From Tolypothrix tenuis PCC 7101 (lineage in GTDB: Bacteria > Cyanobacteriota > Cyanobacteriia > Cyanobacteriales > Nostocaceae), in assembly GCF_002368295.1 (NCBI RefSeq), contig NZ_AP018248.1, positions 5,842,979-5,906,978 of the forward strand: a DNA stretch of 64,000 nucleotides. The letters run 5' to 3'. The notes under the pieces were generated by a model that saw only the letters and a program-made list of their open reading frames with translations, was not told where the DNA came from and made no database searches. The first letter of the stretch is position 1, and the number at the start of each line of letters is the position of its first letter. The translations under genes and the position numbers were made by a program. This document shows positions 33,939 through 42,382 of this stretch, one piece after another.

Positions 33939-34634
33939 CTATTGGGCAACTATCTTTTGAATGATTTTTCGGCGTGTATCTTGGCGATTTTGACTAGCAG
34001 CTTTGACGCTGTTAATCACAGCCTCCGGCGCAGTTTGGGGAGAACCACTATTAAAGGGAGGCTGGGGATTGTATTCTATTCCTAGTTGAATTGATTGGGC
34101 TATTGCGTCACCGAATAATTCCCCTGCTATCACTAATGCAAAGTCAATTCCTGAGGTGACACCGCCGCCTGTAATGCGATCGCGATCAATGACAACTCGC
34201 TGTGGTACTACCTCAACGCCAAACAACCTCAATAAATCGAGGGATAGCCAGTGAGTAGTGGCGCGATAGCCTTGGAGTAACCCAGCCGCACCTAGCAGCA
34301 GAGAACCAGTGCAAACAGATGTTATGTAGCGGGCTGTTTGTGCTTGAGTTTTCAGGAAATCGAGAAAATTCTTATCTTCTAGTTTGGCATCAATACCTGG
34401 CCCTCCGGGGACAAACAACACATCTAAAGGTGGAGATTGAGCAAAGGAGGTGTCAGGTAAAAACGTCAAACCGCGATCGCTCTTGATGGGTTCTAGAGTT
34501 TCCGCAAGCAGATATAATCTTGTATTAGGTAATTTGGCAAAAACTTCGTATGGCCCTGTAAAATCTAACTGTGTCACATTAGGGAACAATACAATTCCTA
34601 TTGAGATAGGAGGATTTATTTCAATAGCACTCAT
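33939..34634 (-). CDS. DJ-1/PfpI family protein, isonitrile hydratase-like
   Basis: The 231-residue protein has IGIVLFPNVTQLDFTGPYEVF (Asp24), a LFVPGGPGID elbow, and the nucleophile Cys108 in TSVCTGSLLLGAAGLL, followed by ATTHW and TGGGVTSGIDFAL. This set is characteristic of isonitrile hydratase (InhA) within the DJ-1/PfpI superfamily, which hydrates isonitriles to N-formamides. Related AraC-type regulators share the fold, but no DNA-binding domain is present here. It sits among small-molecule enzymes, which fits a catabolic role. The C-terminal 25 residues are basic and not part of the usual domain. Confidence 0.82.
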   Translation of the reverse strand: MSAIEINPPISIGIVLFPNVTQLDFTGPYEVFAKLPNTRLYLLAETLEPIKSDRGLTFLPDTSFAQSPPLDVLFVPGGPGIDAKLEDKNFLDFLKTQAQTARYITSVCTGSLLLGAAGLLQGYRATTHWLSLDLLRLFGVEVVPQRVVIDRDRITGGGVTSGIDFALVIAGELFGDAIAQSIQLGIEYNPQPPFNSGSPQTAPEAVINSVKAASQNRQDTRRKIIQKIVAQ

Positions 34635-34698
34635 GACTTATATAAGCTTTAAAATAGATAAAATATCAGCGCTAATATCTTAATTTTTAATCATCAGA

Positions 34699-34715
34699 GG
34701 TGGGCATTGCCCACC
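34699..34715. repeat. GGTGGGCATTGCCCACC palindrome
   Basis: A perfect short hairpin lies in the 103-bp gap between two minus-strand genes. It resembles the end of a GGTGGGCA-type dispersed cyanobacterial repeat (a related GTAGGGTGGGCATTGC lies at about 29141). Confidence 0.6.
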
Positions 34716-34737
34716 CTACAAATATCACTGATTTAAT

Positions 34738-35553
34738 TTAAGCCCAATTACGTACTACAACAATCTTAAATTGACGTTCTTCGGGCAAAATATAATCAAA
34801 TGAACCATAGCGTTCTAAAGCCCAGTTTCGCAAATCCTGAATAGCATGAAGAAAGATATCATCTGGGATACTCCAAGCTGCACTTTGGATTTTATTTTCT
34901 TGATTTTCTATTAATTGACCTACAGTATTTTCAACTCGCCATTGTGCTGCAATTTCAGTTTCTAAAGTTGCACCTTGTGTTTCTAACTCTGCTAAGACCT
35001 CTTCTTCCGTCGCACCGTAACGCGGAAAAGGATGACCATAATCCTGTAAAATAGCTTTCCAACGCTCCGTAAATTCTTCTCTCAATGCATTCACTTCTAA
35101 AGCAGGACTAGCAGAGTTAGTCTGACCATGAGTATAAAGCAAAATACCACCTGGTTTCAGCACGCGACGAATTTCTGCTAGCGCTTGTTTCCAAGCAGCA
35201 ATTAGATGAAAAACATGAACAACCAAAGCTACATCAAAAGAGTCACTATCAAAAGGTAAAGCTGTAGCATCTCCTTTAATTGCTGTTAGTTTATGAGATA
35301 CACCCTCTAATTTTTGGTGCAGTTCAGCCAACATCTTTTCTGAGACATCTATACCAGTGTAAGAATATCCTCTTTTAGCAATTGGGACAGCAATTCTCCC
35401 AGTACCAATACCAGTTTCATAAAATTTGGTGTCTGCGGTTGGGGAAACCAAATTGAGGATAAAATCTGTGACTTGTTCAGAGATTCCGGGGGGAAATCCT
35501 CTGGTAGCATCGTAAATATTAGAAACTCGATCAAATGAAACAGTTTTAGTCAT
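34738..35553 (-). CDS. SAM-dependent methyltransferase (UbiE-like)
   Basis: The start at 35553 (MTKTVSFDRVSNIYDATRG) is chosen because AAGGAAG lies just upstream; a longer frame would run into the dispersed palindrome at 35571-35598. The 271-residue protein has motif I KFYETGIGTGRIAVPIA, motif II YTGIDVSEKMLAEL, ATALPFDSDSFDVALVVHVFHLI and LKPGGILLYTHG. In motif I the usual Asp/Glu-x-Gly-x-Gly reads ETGIGTG, which is acceptable. Substrate is unknown. It is one of two adjacent methyltransferases on this strand. Confidence 0.87.
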   Translation of the reverse strand: MTKTVSFDRVSNIYDATRGFPPGISEQVTDFILNLVSPTADTKFYETGIGTGRIAVPIAKRGYSYTGIDVSEKMLAELHQKLEGVSHKLTAIKGDATALPFDSDSFDVALVVHVFHLIAAWKQALAEIRRVLKPGGILLYTHGQTNSASPALEVNALREEFTERWKAILQDYGHPFPRYGATEEEVLAELETQGATLETEIAAQWRVENTVGQLIENQENKIQSAAWSIPDDIFLHAIQDLRNWALERYGSFDYILPEERQFKIVVVRNWA

Positions 35554-35570
35554 ATATTCTTCCTTTGTTA

Positions 35571-35598
35571 GAGACGCGATTAATCGCGTCTGTACAAT
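35571..35598. repeat. Second copy of the AGACGCGAT...ATCGCGTCTGTACAA palindrome
   Basis: AGACGCGAT-TA-ATCGCGTCT at 35572-35591 followed by GTACAA is the same unit as at 16826-16853. It lies immediately upstream of the methyltransferase start. Confidence 0.8.
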
Positions 35599-35661
35599 TT
35601 TCATTTGTCTTTGCTCAATACAAATGACTGATGAGTGTTAGAGGGAATATAGGTAATGTCA

Positions 35662-36429
35662 TCACGGATTAAGTCCCCAAATTAAAATGCGCTTGTAGGG
35701 GAAGAAAAATGGACGGTCATCGGGTAAAATGCTGAATAATTTTTGTTGATATCTGGCTACAAATTGCTCATAAGTTTGGCTATCTAACTGCGTTTCATAG
35801 GCGGTGAGTAACGTTCCCCGATACCATTCCACTACAGCCTCTCGCGATGGTAACAAATGCCCGTAAATTTGTAACTTTACTTGTTGCTTAACAAAGCCTA
35901 ATTTATAAAGTAGTTTAGCATAAGCTACTGGAGAAAGTACTTCTAAGCGTCGCACATATCCCTTTAATTCTTGATTAAATTCTTGTGCTGTCTCTACAGC
36001 TAACTGATGCACTGGCTCATCATCCATTGCAGGAATTTGTATCGCTAATTGTCCGTCTGGTTGCAATTTATCTCGTAATTTAGCAAATAATGTTTCGTGT
36101 TCTGTTAACCACTGTAAAGCAGCGTTAGAAAATATAACATCAAATTCACCGTCTCCTGGGTTATCTTCAATTCTTCCTTGCTCAAACCGTAATCCATTAC
36201 CTGCAAATTGACTCGCTACAGATAACATTTTTTCAGAAGCATCTATTCCCAAAGTTTCTTTAGCTGCTAATTTTTCATGGAGATACTTGGTTAATTTTCC
36301 TGTTCCACATCCTAAATCTAAAACTCGTAAATTTTCTTGGGGATTTACCAAATCTACTAAATCGTAAAAAGGGCTACTTCTTTCTGCTTGAAATCGTTCG
36401 TATTGTTCTGGATTCCATTTATCTGGCAT
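35662..36429 (-). CDS. Trans-aconitate 2-methyltransferase-like protein
   Basis: The 255-residue protein begins DKWNPEQYERFQAERSSPFYDLVDLV, the hallmark opening of the Tam family, followed by motif I LRVLDLGCGTGKLTKYL, TLGIDASEKMLSVA, FDVIFSNAALQWL and LQPDGQLAIQIP. The C-terminal part with VVEWYRGTLLTAYE is also Tam-like. Tam methylates trans-aconitate to detoxify it. That reaction is inferred from family membership and not confirmed by specific binding residues. Confidence 0.8.
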   Translation of the reverse strand: MPDKWNPEQYERFQAERSSPFYDLVDLVNPQENLRVLDLGCGTGKLTKYLHEKLAAKETLGIDASEKMLSVASQFAGNGLRFEQGRIEDNPGDGEFDVIFSNAALQWLTEHETLFAKLRDKLQPDGQLAIQIPAMDDEPVHQLAVETAQEFNQELKGYVRRLEVLSPVAYAKLLYKLGFVKQQVKLQIYGHLLPSREAVVEWYRGTLLTAYETQLDSQTYEQFVARYQQKLFSILPDDRPFFFPYKRILIWGLNP

Positions 36430-36489
36430 TTTGATACCTTATGAAAATAATTCGTAATTATATTTTTATCGTTTGTAGATAAATTGATT

Positions 36490-36876
36490 TCATACTGGTA
36501 AAAATGAAACATGAGCCGAAACTATCTTCCATCCTTGAGGAAATCTATACCAAGTTTGGCTTTGTCTGCCAAACATCTCTACATTATTGATAATGCGGCG
36601 AAATTCTAAAGTTACAGTTGCTGTATATTTACCAAAAGTCACAACTTTAAGATGAGAAATTTCGCGCTCAATTTTTGGGTTTGGTCGAGAGGCGCGAAAA
36701 TTGCGAATCTCTTCACTACCGTAGAGATTTTCTGTTACACCAAAACGTACTACTTCTGCTGCATCCCAAAATAAACTATCCATTACCTCTAAATTGTTAT
36801 TAGCCAAAGCTTCTTCGTATTTAAGGTATAAATCAGTTACTTCAGCTACAACAGCAGGGTCATTTACTGTAGTCAT
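36490..36876 (-). CDS. NTF2-like protein of the HpxZ/AtzH (DUF3225) group
   Basis: The 128-residue protein reads VAEVTDLYLKYEEALANNNLEVMDSLFW, VVRFGVTENLYGSEEIRNFRASR, and ends SQTWYRFPQGWKIVSAHVSFLP. This is the cone-shaped NTF2/SnoaL fold of the HpxZ/AtzH group, linked elsewhere to amide or oxalurate hydrolysis. Here no amidase neighbour is visible, so it is probably a small catabolic accessory protein or enzyme of unknown substrate. Confidence 0.8.
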   Translation of the reverse strand: MTTVNDPAVVAEVTDLYLKYEEALANNNLEVMDSLFWDAAEVVRFGVTENLYGSEEIRNFRASRPNPKIEREISHLKVVTFGKYTATVTLEFRRIINNVEMFGRQSQTWYRFPQGWKIVSAHVSFLPV

Positions 36877-37006
36877 TGTTGTTAATAATTTACGAACTCT
36901 GAATTATTTTGTCACAAAATGACCTATGTAGAACTGGCGAAAATTTATAGCATAAAAAACACGAATGAATCATGGATTTTTTGATGTCTGTCGCCATACA
37001 TCACTG

Positions 37007-37783
37007 CTAGCCGTGAACAAAAAAGTAGATAGTCATACTGAAGGCAATAAATATGACAAATTTACGGATTAATTGGGGTTTAAGTTTACGTGCATAATGG
37101 GCGCTTAAATATCCACCCAAAGAACCAGCCACAGCCATTAAAATCGCCTGTTGCCAAACAATTACGCCAGCAAAAATAAACGGGATAATTGCAATTCCAT
37201 TAATACAACTTCCTAAAAATGCTTTAAAGGCATTGATTGTATGAATATTTTTGATACCTAAAAATGATAGGGTTGCTAACATTAAAATTCCTAAACCTGC
37301 GCCGAAGAAACCACCGTAGATAGCTATAGCTAATTGTGCCAAGGCTAGGTTAAATATCGGTATAGACTCCGGCGTTGACTTCTCACTTTGAAGCTGCAAC
37401 CATCCTCTGAGAGCGTCGCCAAAGGTAAATACTAGGGTTGCTGATAGTAATAGATAGGGTATGAGCTTTGTAAACACATCTGACGATGTATATAACAAAG
37501 CTAAAGAGCCAATAATTCCACCGAGTAGGCTTATGCCACATAACAGCAAAAAAACTTGCCGCTTAATGCCTAAATCTTTACGGTAGGCTCCAGCACTGGC
37601 CACAGCACCTACCCAAAGAGCGGTATTATTTGTAGCATTCGCAATAATTGGCGGTACGCCTGTAAAAATCAGTGCGGGAAACGTGATGAAACTTCCACCA
37701 CCTGCAACAGCATTCAGTCCGCCTGCAATGAAAGCGGTGCTGAATAAAAGTAAGCTATGGAGAATAGTTAAAGATGGTGGCAT
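37007..37783 (-). CDS. Second TSUP family permease (TauE/SafE-like)
   Basis: The 258-residue protein has eight predicted helices and the TSUP repeats: FIAGGLNAVAGGGSFITFPALI in the first half and AIYGGFFGAGLGILMLATLSFLG in the second. The AGGGSF signature is stronger here than in the paralogue at 32721. It begins 9 nt after the stop of the HAD gene, so it is probably co-transcribed with the upstream oxygenase genes. Export of sulfite released by desulfonation would be the expected role, which is inference. Confidence 0.9.
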   Translation of the reverse strand: MPPSLTILHSLLLFSTAFIAGGLNAVAGGGSFITFPALIFTGVPPIIANATNNTALWVGAVASAGAYRKDLGIKRQVFLLLCGISLLGGIIGSLALLYTSSDVFTKLIPYLLLSATLVFTFGDALRGWLQLQSEKSTPESIPIFNLALAQLAIAIYGGFFGAGLGILMLATLSFLGIKNIHTINAFKAFLGSCINGIAIIPFIFAGVIVWQQAILMAVAGSLGGYLSAHYARKLKPQLIRKFVIFIAFSMTIYFFVHG

Positions 37784-37792
37784 GATTTTGAG

Positions 37793-38443
37793 TCACAAAT
37801 TAGGAATTATCAATTTGGGAATATCTTCTGGAGAATGAGCAATCCAATCAGCACCGTGAGTTTTCAATTCTTCCTCGCTTCCGTAGCCATAGGTAACGCC
37901 GATGGTTGCAACTTGATGCAGCTTGGCTCCGATCATGTCGTGTTTGCGATCGCCTACCATTACAACAGTAGAGGGTGCTAAATTTTCCTTCAGTAAAATA
38001 TGCCCAATTAAGTCGCCTTTAACACTACGGGTTCCATCCAGTTCGCTACCGTAAATCCCATCAAATAGAGGCGATAAGCCAAAATGTTCAATAATACGGA
38101 TGGTATAAATATAGGGTTTAGAAGTAGCGATAAAGGTTTTATAACCATAGGCGCGCAGAGTTTTGAGGGTTTCGGGAATTTGCGGATAAAGAATATTTTC
38201 AAATAATCCAATCGTGGAAAAGCGATCGCGGTACAGTGAAATAGCCTGTGTCAATAACTTTTCATCTGTAGTTTTCAATAACAGCGAAAAAGTCTCCTGA
38301 ATTGGCGGGCCGATATACCAACCTAATTCATCAACATCTGGTGGAGTGTAACCCAGTTCCGAAAGAGCATACTGAATGCTACGAGTAATACCAGGCTTGG
38401 CATCGGTTAAAGTTCCATCTAAATCAAATAGGATGTTGGGCAT
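37793..38443 (-). CDS. HAD family hydrolase (phosphoglycolate phosphatase-like)
   Basis: The 216-residue protein has HAD motif I ILFDLDGTLTDAKPGI with the nucleophile Asp, a C1 cap domain, motif II TFIATSKP, a Lys in motif III, and motif IV VMVGDRKHDMIGA. It matches Gph-like HAD subfamily IA. Substrate is unknown. It lies between the DMT exporter and a TSUP permease in the same direction. The spacer to the exporter gene is a repeat tract. Confidence 0.9.
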   Translation of the reverse strand: MPNILFDLDGTLTDAKPGITRSIQYALSELGYTPPDVDELGWYIGPPIQETFSLLLKTTDEKLLTQAISLYRDRFSTIGLFENILYPQIPETLKTLRAYGYKTFIATSKPYIYTIRIIEHFGLSPLFDGIYGSELDGTRSVKGDLIGHILLKENLAPSTVVMVGDRKHDMIGAKLHQVATIGVTYGYGSEEELKTHGADWIAHSPEDIPKLIIPNL

Positions 38444-38522
38444 AGGGCATGGGGCATTGGTAGTTGCTATTCTCGCATTATCTTCCTCATCTCCCTCATC
38501 CTCCTCATCTCCCTCATCCTCC
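38440..38522. repeat. GGGCATT-type and CTCATC-type repeat tract
   Basis: The left end repeats GGGCATRGGGCAT; the rest is a tandem of TCCTCATCTCCCTCATCC-type units. It fills the gap between the HAD and EamA genes, and the HAD start codon lies at its edge. Confidence 0.85.
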
Positions 38523-39470
38523 TCATTGGCGCAGAAACTTCTCTCGGCTCAACAAAGCGATTCCCAAGGTGACGATACCAATTCCCACACATTGAATGAG
38601 GTTTAAAGTTTCGCTAATTGTTGCCCATGCAACTAAAGCTGTCATGGCTGGGCTACTAGCGCCAATAATAGAGGCGGTAGTTGCGCCAATTGAGCGAATT
38701 CCTAAATTATTGAGAGTATGACCGAGAAAACTGACTAAACCTGAAAAAATACTGCCAATCCACATAGGTGTCCAGTCAAGCTGGGCGCTGGGAAGGGGAA
38801 ATAAGAGTAAGCTCAATCCAGAAAGCACTAGAGTTGAGGCAAAACTAATCCAGGTAAAGGGAACTGGATGGAATTTCTGCAAACATTTTTGGGCGAGGAC
38901 GTTATAGAAGGCGTTAAAAATTCCCGCAATCAGGCTGGCGCAAATGCCGATCGCAATGGTATTACTGCTGTTGGTAGCAGAAGATTGGGGAACTGTGAGA
39001 ACGCTGCCTACAAGAATAATACCCATAACTAGCCAACTAAAGGATGTGGGGCGATCGCCAAAAAATTTCCAAGACAGCAGTGCTGTAAACACCGGATAGG
39101 TAAAAAATATGGTGAGTGCAATTCCTGTGGGTATCAAGCCAATGCCAATGTACAGCGAGGTAATGTACAAAAACATGAGTACTCCACAGCCCAAAGCTTG
39201 CAGCATCACATCACGGCGTTCCCGTCTGAATAAGCTGAGGAATTCTTGAGGAGCAGATGGATATAGCTTGAATGATACAGATGCCATTAGTGGAACCACT
39301 AGCAGCATCCGCATAAACATTAGTAAGAATGAACTTTGTAAATCTGGCTTAACGTAACCACCGAGTAAAAATAAACTCAGTACGAGATGTTCTGAAAATA
39401 AAACTCGGACGGTAACGTTGTGAAATGACAAAAAAAAGGAGGATAGAAGAACTATCAGAATGCCCAACAA
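38523..39470 (-). CDS. EamA/DMT family transporter
   Basis: The 315-residue protein has ten hydrophobic segments in two EamA repeats, including PTGIALTIFFTYPVFTALLSW and SIIGASSPAMTALVAWATISE. DMT proteins export amino acids, cysteine-pathway metabolites and similar small molecules. The assigned start is TTG at 39470, with no ATG close by. It is downstream of two flavin monooxygenases in the same direction, so it may move their substrate or product. Confidence 0.85.
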   Translation of the reverse strand: MLGILIVLLSSFFLSFHNVTVRVLFSEHLVLSLFLLGGYVKPDLQSSFLLMFMRMLLVVPLMASVSFKLYPSAPQEFLSLFRRERRDVMLQALGCGVLMFLYITSLYIGIGLIPTGIALTIFFTYPVFTALLSWKFFGDRPTSFSWLVMGIILVGSVLTVPQSSATNSSNTIAIGICASLIAGIFNAFYNVLAQKCLQKFHPVPFTWISFASTLVLSGLSLLLFPLPSAQLDWTPMWIGSIFSGLVSFLGHTLNNLGIRSIGATTASIIGASSPAMTALVAWATISETLNLIQCVGIGIVTLGIALLSREKFLRQ

Positions 39471-39522
39471 GGTAAAAAGTTTCCTTAGCAGCTACTCTTG
39501 TGCTTTAACACAGCCAAAGATA

Positions 39523-40896
39523 TTAAGTCAAAACACTGACTAATTCTCGAGTAGCTGCATTTGCGGTGAACTGATTTACCGGACGGGGTAAACCAAGATG
39601 CTCACGCAGAGTTTGCCCTTCGTATTCAGTGCGGAATAAACCTCGGCGTTGCAATTCGGGGATGACAAAATCAACAAATTCATCTAAACCGCCAGGTAAC
39701 CAAGGCGGCATAATATTGAAGCCATCAGCGCCATCATTTAAAAACCATTCTTCTAATTGGTCAGCAATTTGCTCTGGTGTTCCTAAAATTGTCCGGTGTC
39801 CCCTTGCGCCCGCAATCCATAAATATAGTTGGCGGATGGTTAAATTTTCTCGCTGCGCCAAGTCTTTAATTAGCTGCAAGCGGCTTTTACCGCCGTTAGT
39901 ATCTGCTAAATCTGGTAACGGCCCATCTAGGGGATATGACGATAAATCATGTCCAGTTAGTCCGGAAAGTAGACCTACTCCCACAGAGGGATGAATTAAA
40001 TCTTGTAGTTGTTGATATTTCTCCTTCGCTTCTTGCTCAGTGCTACCAATTATTGGAAATACACCAGGCATAATCTTGAGATTTTCGGGAGAACGTCCGT
40101 ATTTTGCCAATCTTCCCTTGACGCTTGCATAGAAAGCTTGTGCTTCTTTGAGAGTTTGCTGGGCAGTAAATATTACTTCTGCGGTGCGTGCAGCCAGTTC
40201 TTGCCCAGCTTCCGAAGAACCAGCTTGCACAATTACTGGATATCCTTGGACAGGGCGGGCGACATTCAACGGGCCACGCACTGAAAAATGTTTACCTTTA
40301 TGGTTGGGGATGTGTAGTTTATCAGGATGGAAATAAAGGCCTGATTCTTTATCACGAATTAAAGCATCATCTTCCCAACTATCCCACAGCTTAGTGACAA
40401 CCTCTAAAAATTCTGTGGCTCTTTCATAGCGCAGTGCGTGTTGTAAATGTTCTTCCTGGCTAAAGTTCTTGGCTGCAGCTTCGGCGGCGGAGGTAACGAC
40501 ATTCCAGCCAGCACGCCCACCACTGAGATAATCTAGCGAGGCAAACTTACGGGCGAGGTGAAAAGGCTCTTCGTATGTAGTTGATGCTGTTGCTACTAAC
40601 CCAATTTTCTTTGTCACCACAGACAAAGCCGACAATAAAGTTAGCGGTTCAAAGTGGACGCTAAATTGTCCCGAACGACTAAAAGCTTCTTTTCCCTGTC
40701 CTCTATCCCAGACAGCTAAACCATCTGCGAGGAATACCATATCAAATTTACCCCGTTCTGCTGTCTGTGCTAGCTGGGTGTAATGCTGAATATTCAGCCC
40801 TCCGTCTGCTTGGGCTTGGGGATGTCGCCAAGCTGCGACGTGATGGCCTGCGTCTGGTAAGAATGCACCTAGTCTCAGTTGTTTTTTCTGACTCAT
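39523..40896 (-). CDS. LLM flavin-dependent monooxygenase (NtaA/SnaA/DszA family), copy 1
   Basis: The 457-residue protein has the family start KQLRLGAFLPDAGHHVAAWRH and KFDMVFLADGL, VTKKIGLVATASTTYEEPFHLAR, LSGGRAGWNVVTS, QGYPVIVQAGSSEAGQELAA and the long C-terminal barrel section. Members use reduced FMN and O2 to oxidise compounds such as NTA, dibenzothiophene sulfone or alkyl sulfones. No flavin reductase gene is seen here. It lies 8 nt after the stop of a very similar copy, so the two arose by tandem duplication. Confidence 0.92.
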   Translation of the reverse strand: MSQKKQLRLGAFLPDAGHHVAAWRHPQAQADGGLNIQHYTQLAQTAERGKFDMVFLADGLAVWDRGQGKEAFSRSGQFSVHFEPLTLLSALSVVTKKIGLVATASTTYEEPFHLARKFASLDYLSGGRAGWNVVTSAAEAAAKNFSQEEHLQHALRYERATEFLEVVTKLWDSWEDDALIRDKESGLYFHPDKLHIPNHKGKHFSVRGPLNVARPVQGYPVIVQAGSSEAGQELAARTAEVIFTAQQTLKEAQAFYASVKGRLAKYGRSPENLKIMPGVFPIIGSTEQEAKEKYQQLQDLIHPSVGVGLLSGLTGHDLSSYPLDGPLPDLADTNGGKSRLQLIKDLAQRENLTIRQLYLWIAGARGHRTILGTPEQIADQLEEWFLNDGADGFNIMPPWLPGGLDEFVDFVIPELQRRGLFRTEYEGQTLREHLGLPRPVNQFTANAATRELVSVLT

Positions 40897-40904
40897 ATTC
40901 TTCT

Positions 40905-42281
40905 CTATACAGATACACCTGCTAATTCAGCAGAGTTAGCAATATTGTTAAACTGGTTGGCTGGCCTTGGTAGTCCCAAATTCTCCCGTAGGGTTTGCCC
41001 TTCGTATTCTGTGCGGAACAAACCCCGGCGTTGTAATTCAGGAATCACCAAATCGACAAACTCTTCTAAACCACCAGGTAAATAAGGCGGCATAATATTG
41101 AAACCATCAGCCCCATCATTGACAAACCACTCTTCCAACTGGTCAGCAATTTGTTGTGGTGTACCCCAGATAGTTCTATGACCTCTTGCACCTGCGATCG
41201 CCAAGTATAATTCTTTGAGTGTCAAGTTCTCGCGATTTGCTAAATCAGATACCAGCTTCAAGCGGCTTTTACTACCGTTAGTATCATCAGGAAATTCTGG
41301 TGCTGGGCCATCTAAAGGATATCCGGATAAATCTTTGCCACCGTACACCCATCCCAGTAATCCCAATCCGACTAACGGATGGACTAATTCCTGAAGTTGG
41401 TCGTATTTTTCTTTGGCTTCTTGCTCAGTACTACCAATTACCGGGAATATCCCTGGCATAATTTTGAGATGCTCAGGGGAACGTCCATATTTAGCCAATC
41501 TGCCCTTGACGCTGGCATAAAATTCCTGTGCTTCTTTGAGAGTTTGCTGGGCGGTGAATATCACCTCTGCGGTTTGGGCGGCGAGTTCTTGACCAGCTTC
41601 CGAAGAACCAGCTTGCACTATTACCGGATATCCTTGCACTGGACGGGCTACATTCAACGGGCCGCGTACAGAGAAATGTTTACCTTTGTGGTGCGGAATG
41701 TGCAGTTTATCAGCTTCAAAGTAAACCCCTGATTCTTGATCACGGATAAAAGCATCATCTTCCCAACTGTCCCACAGTTTGGTAACTAATTCGACAAACT
41801 CTTGGGCGCGTTCGTAGCGTGTGGCGTGTTCTAAATGCTTTTCTCTGTTAAAGTTCTTCGCTTCAGCTTCCGTTCCAGAAGTAACCACATTCCAGCCAGC
41901 CCGACCATCACTAAGATAATCTAAGGAAGCAAACTTGCGGGCGATGTGAAAAGGTTCGTTGTAAGTTGTGGAGGCTGTCGCGACTAAGCCAATATTGTCC
42001 GTCACCGCAGACAAAGCCGACAGCAGCGTCAGAGGTTCAAAATGTACAAGCTTCCCGTTACGGCTCCAACCCTCTACATCAGAACTGTGATCCCGCACAG
42101 CTACGCCATCTGCAAGGAAAATCATGTCAAATTTCCCCCGTTCGGCTGTCTGTGCCAACCGCTTGTAATGCTTAAAATTCAGAGGATTAGCCTGTGCTTG
42201 GGGATGTCGCCAAGCTGCAATATGATGTCCAGTCGGATGTAAAAATGCACCCAGTCTCAGTTGTTTCTTTTTCGTATTCAT
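40905..42281 (-). CDS. LLM flavin-dependent monooxygenase (NtaA/SnaA/DszA family), copy 2
   Basis: The 458-residue protein matches its neighbour along the whole length; long segments around QGYPVIVQAGSSEAGQELAA are almost identical. Differences concentrate in the substrate-side loops (for example AVRDHSSDVEGWSRNGKL here against AVWDRGQGKEAFSRSGQF) and in the insertion near residue 315 (LLGWVYGGKDLSGYPLDG). The two copies may therefore act on different substrates. A TauD-like dioxygenase gene lies upstream in the same direction. Confidence 0.92.
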   Translation of the reverse strand: MNTKKKQLRLGAFLHPTGHHIAAWRHPQAQANPLNFKHYKRLAQTAERGKFDMIFLADGVAVRDHSSDVEGWSRNGKLVHFEPLTLLSALSAVTDNIGLVATASTTYNEPFHIARKFASLDYLSDGRAGWNVVTSGTEAEAKNFNREKHLEHATRYERAQEFVELVTKLWDSWEDDAFIRDQESGVYFEADKLHIPHHKGKHFSVRGPLNVARPVQGYPVIVQAGSSEAGQELAAQTAEVIFTAQQTLKEAQEFYASVKGRLAKYGRSPEHLKIMPGIFPVIGSTEQEAKEKYDQLQELVHPLVGLGLLGWVYGGKDLSGYPLDGPAPEFPDDTNGSKSRLKLVSDLANRENLTLKELYLAIAGARGHRTIWGTPQQIADQLEEWFVNDGADGFNIMPPYLPGGLEEFVDLVIPELQRRGLFRTEYEGQTLRENLGLPRPANQFNNIANSAELAGVSV

Positions 42282-42295
42282 TATTATCTATTGAA

Positions 42296-42380
42296 ATGCG
42301 TTTCCCCTGATTGGGGACTGGGAACACAGAGGGGGAATTCCCATGCCCAATGCCCAATGCCCCATGCCCAATGCCCCACA
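42296..42380. repeat. STRR heptamer tract (ATGCCCA type)
   Basis: Tandem units of ATGCCCA, ATGCCCC and GGGGACT-like heptamers fill the gap between the TauD-like gene and the LLM gene. Confidence 0.85.
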
Positions 42381-42382
42381 CT

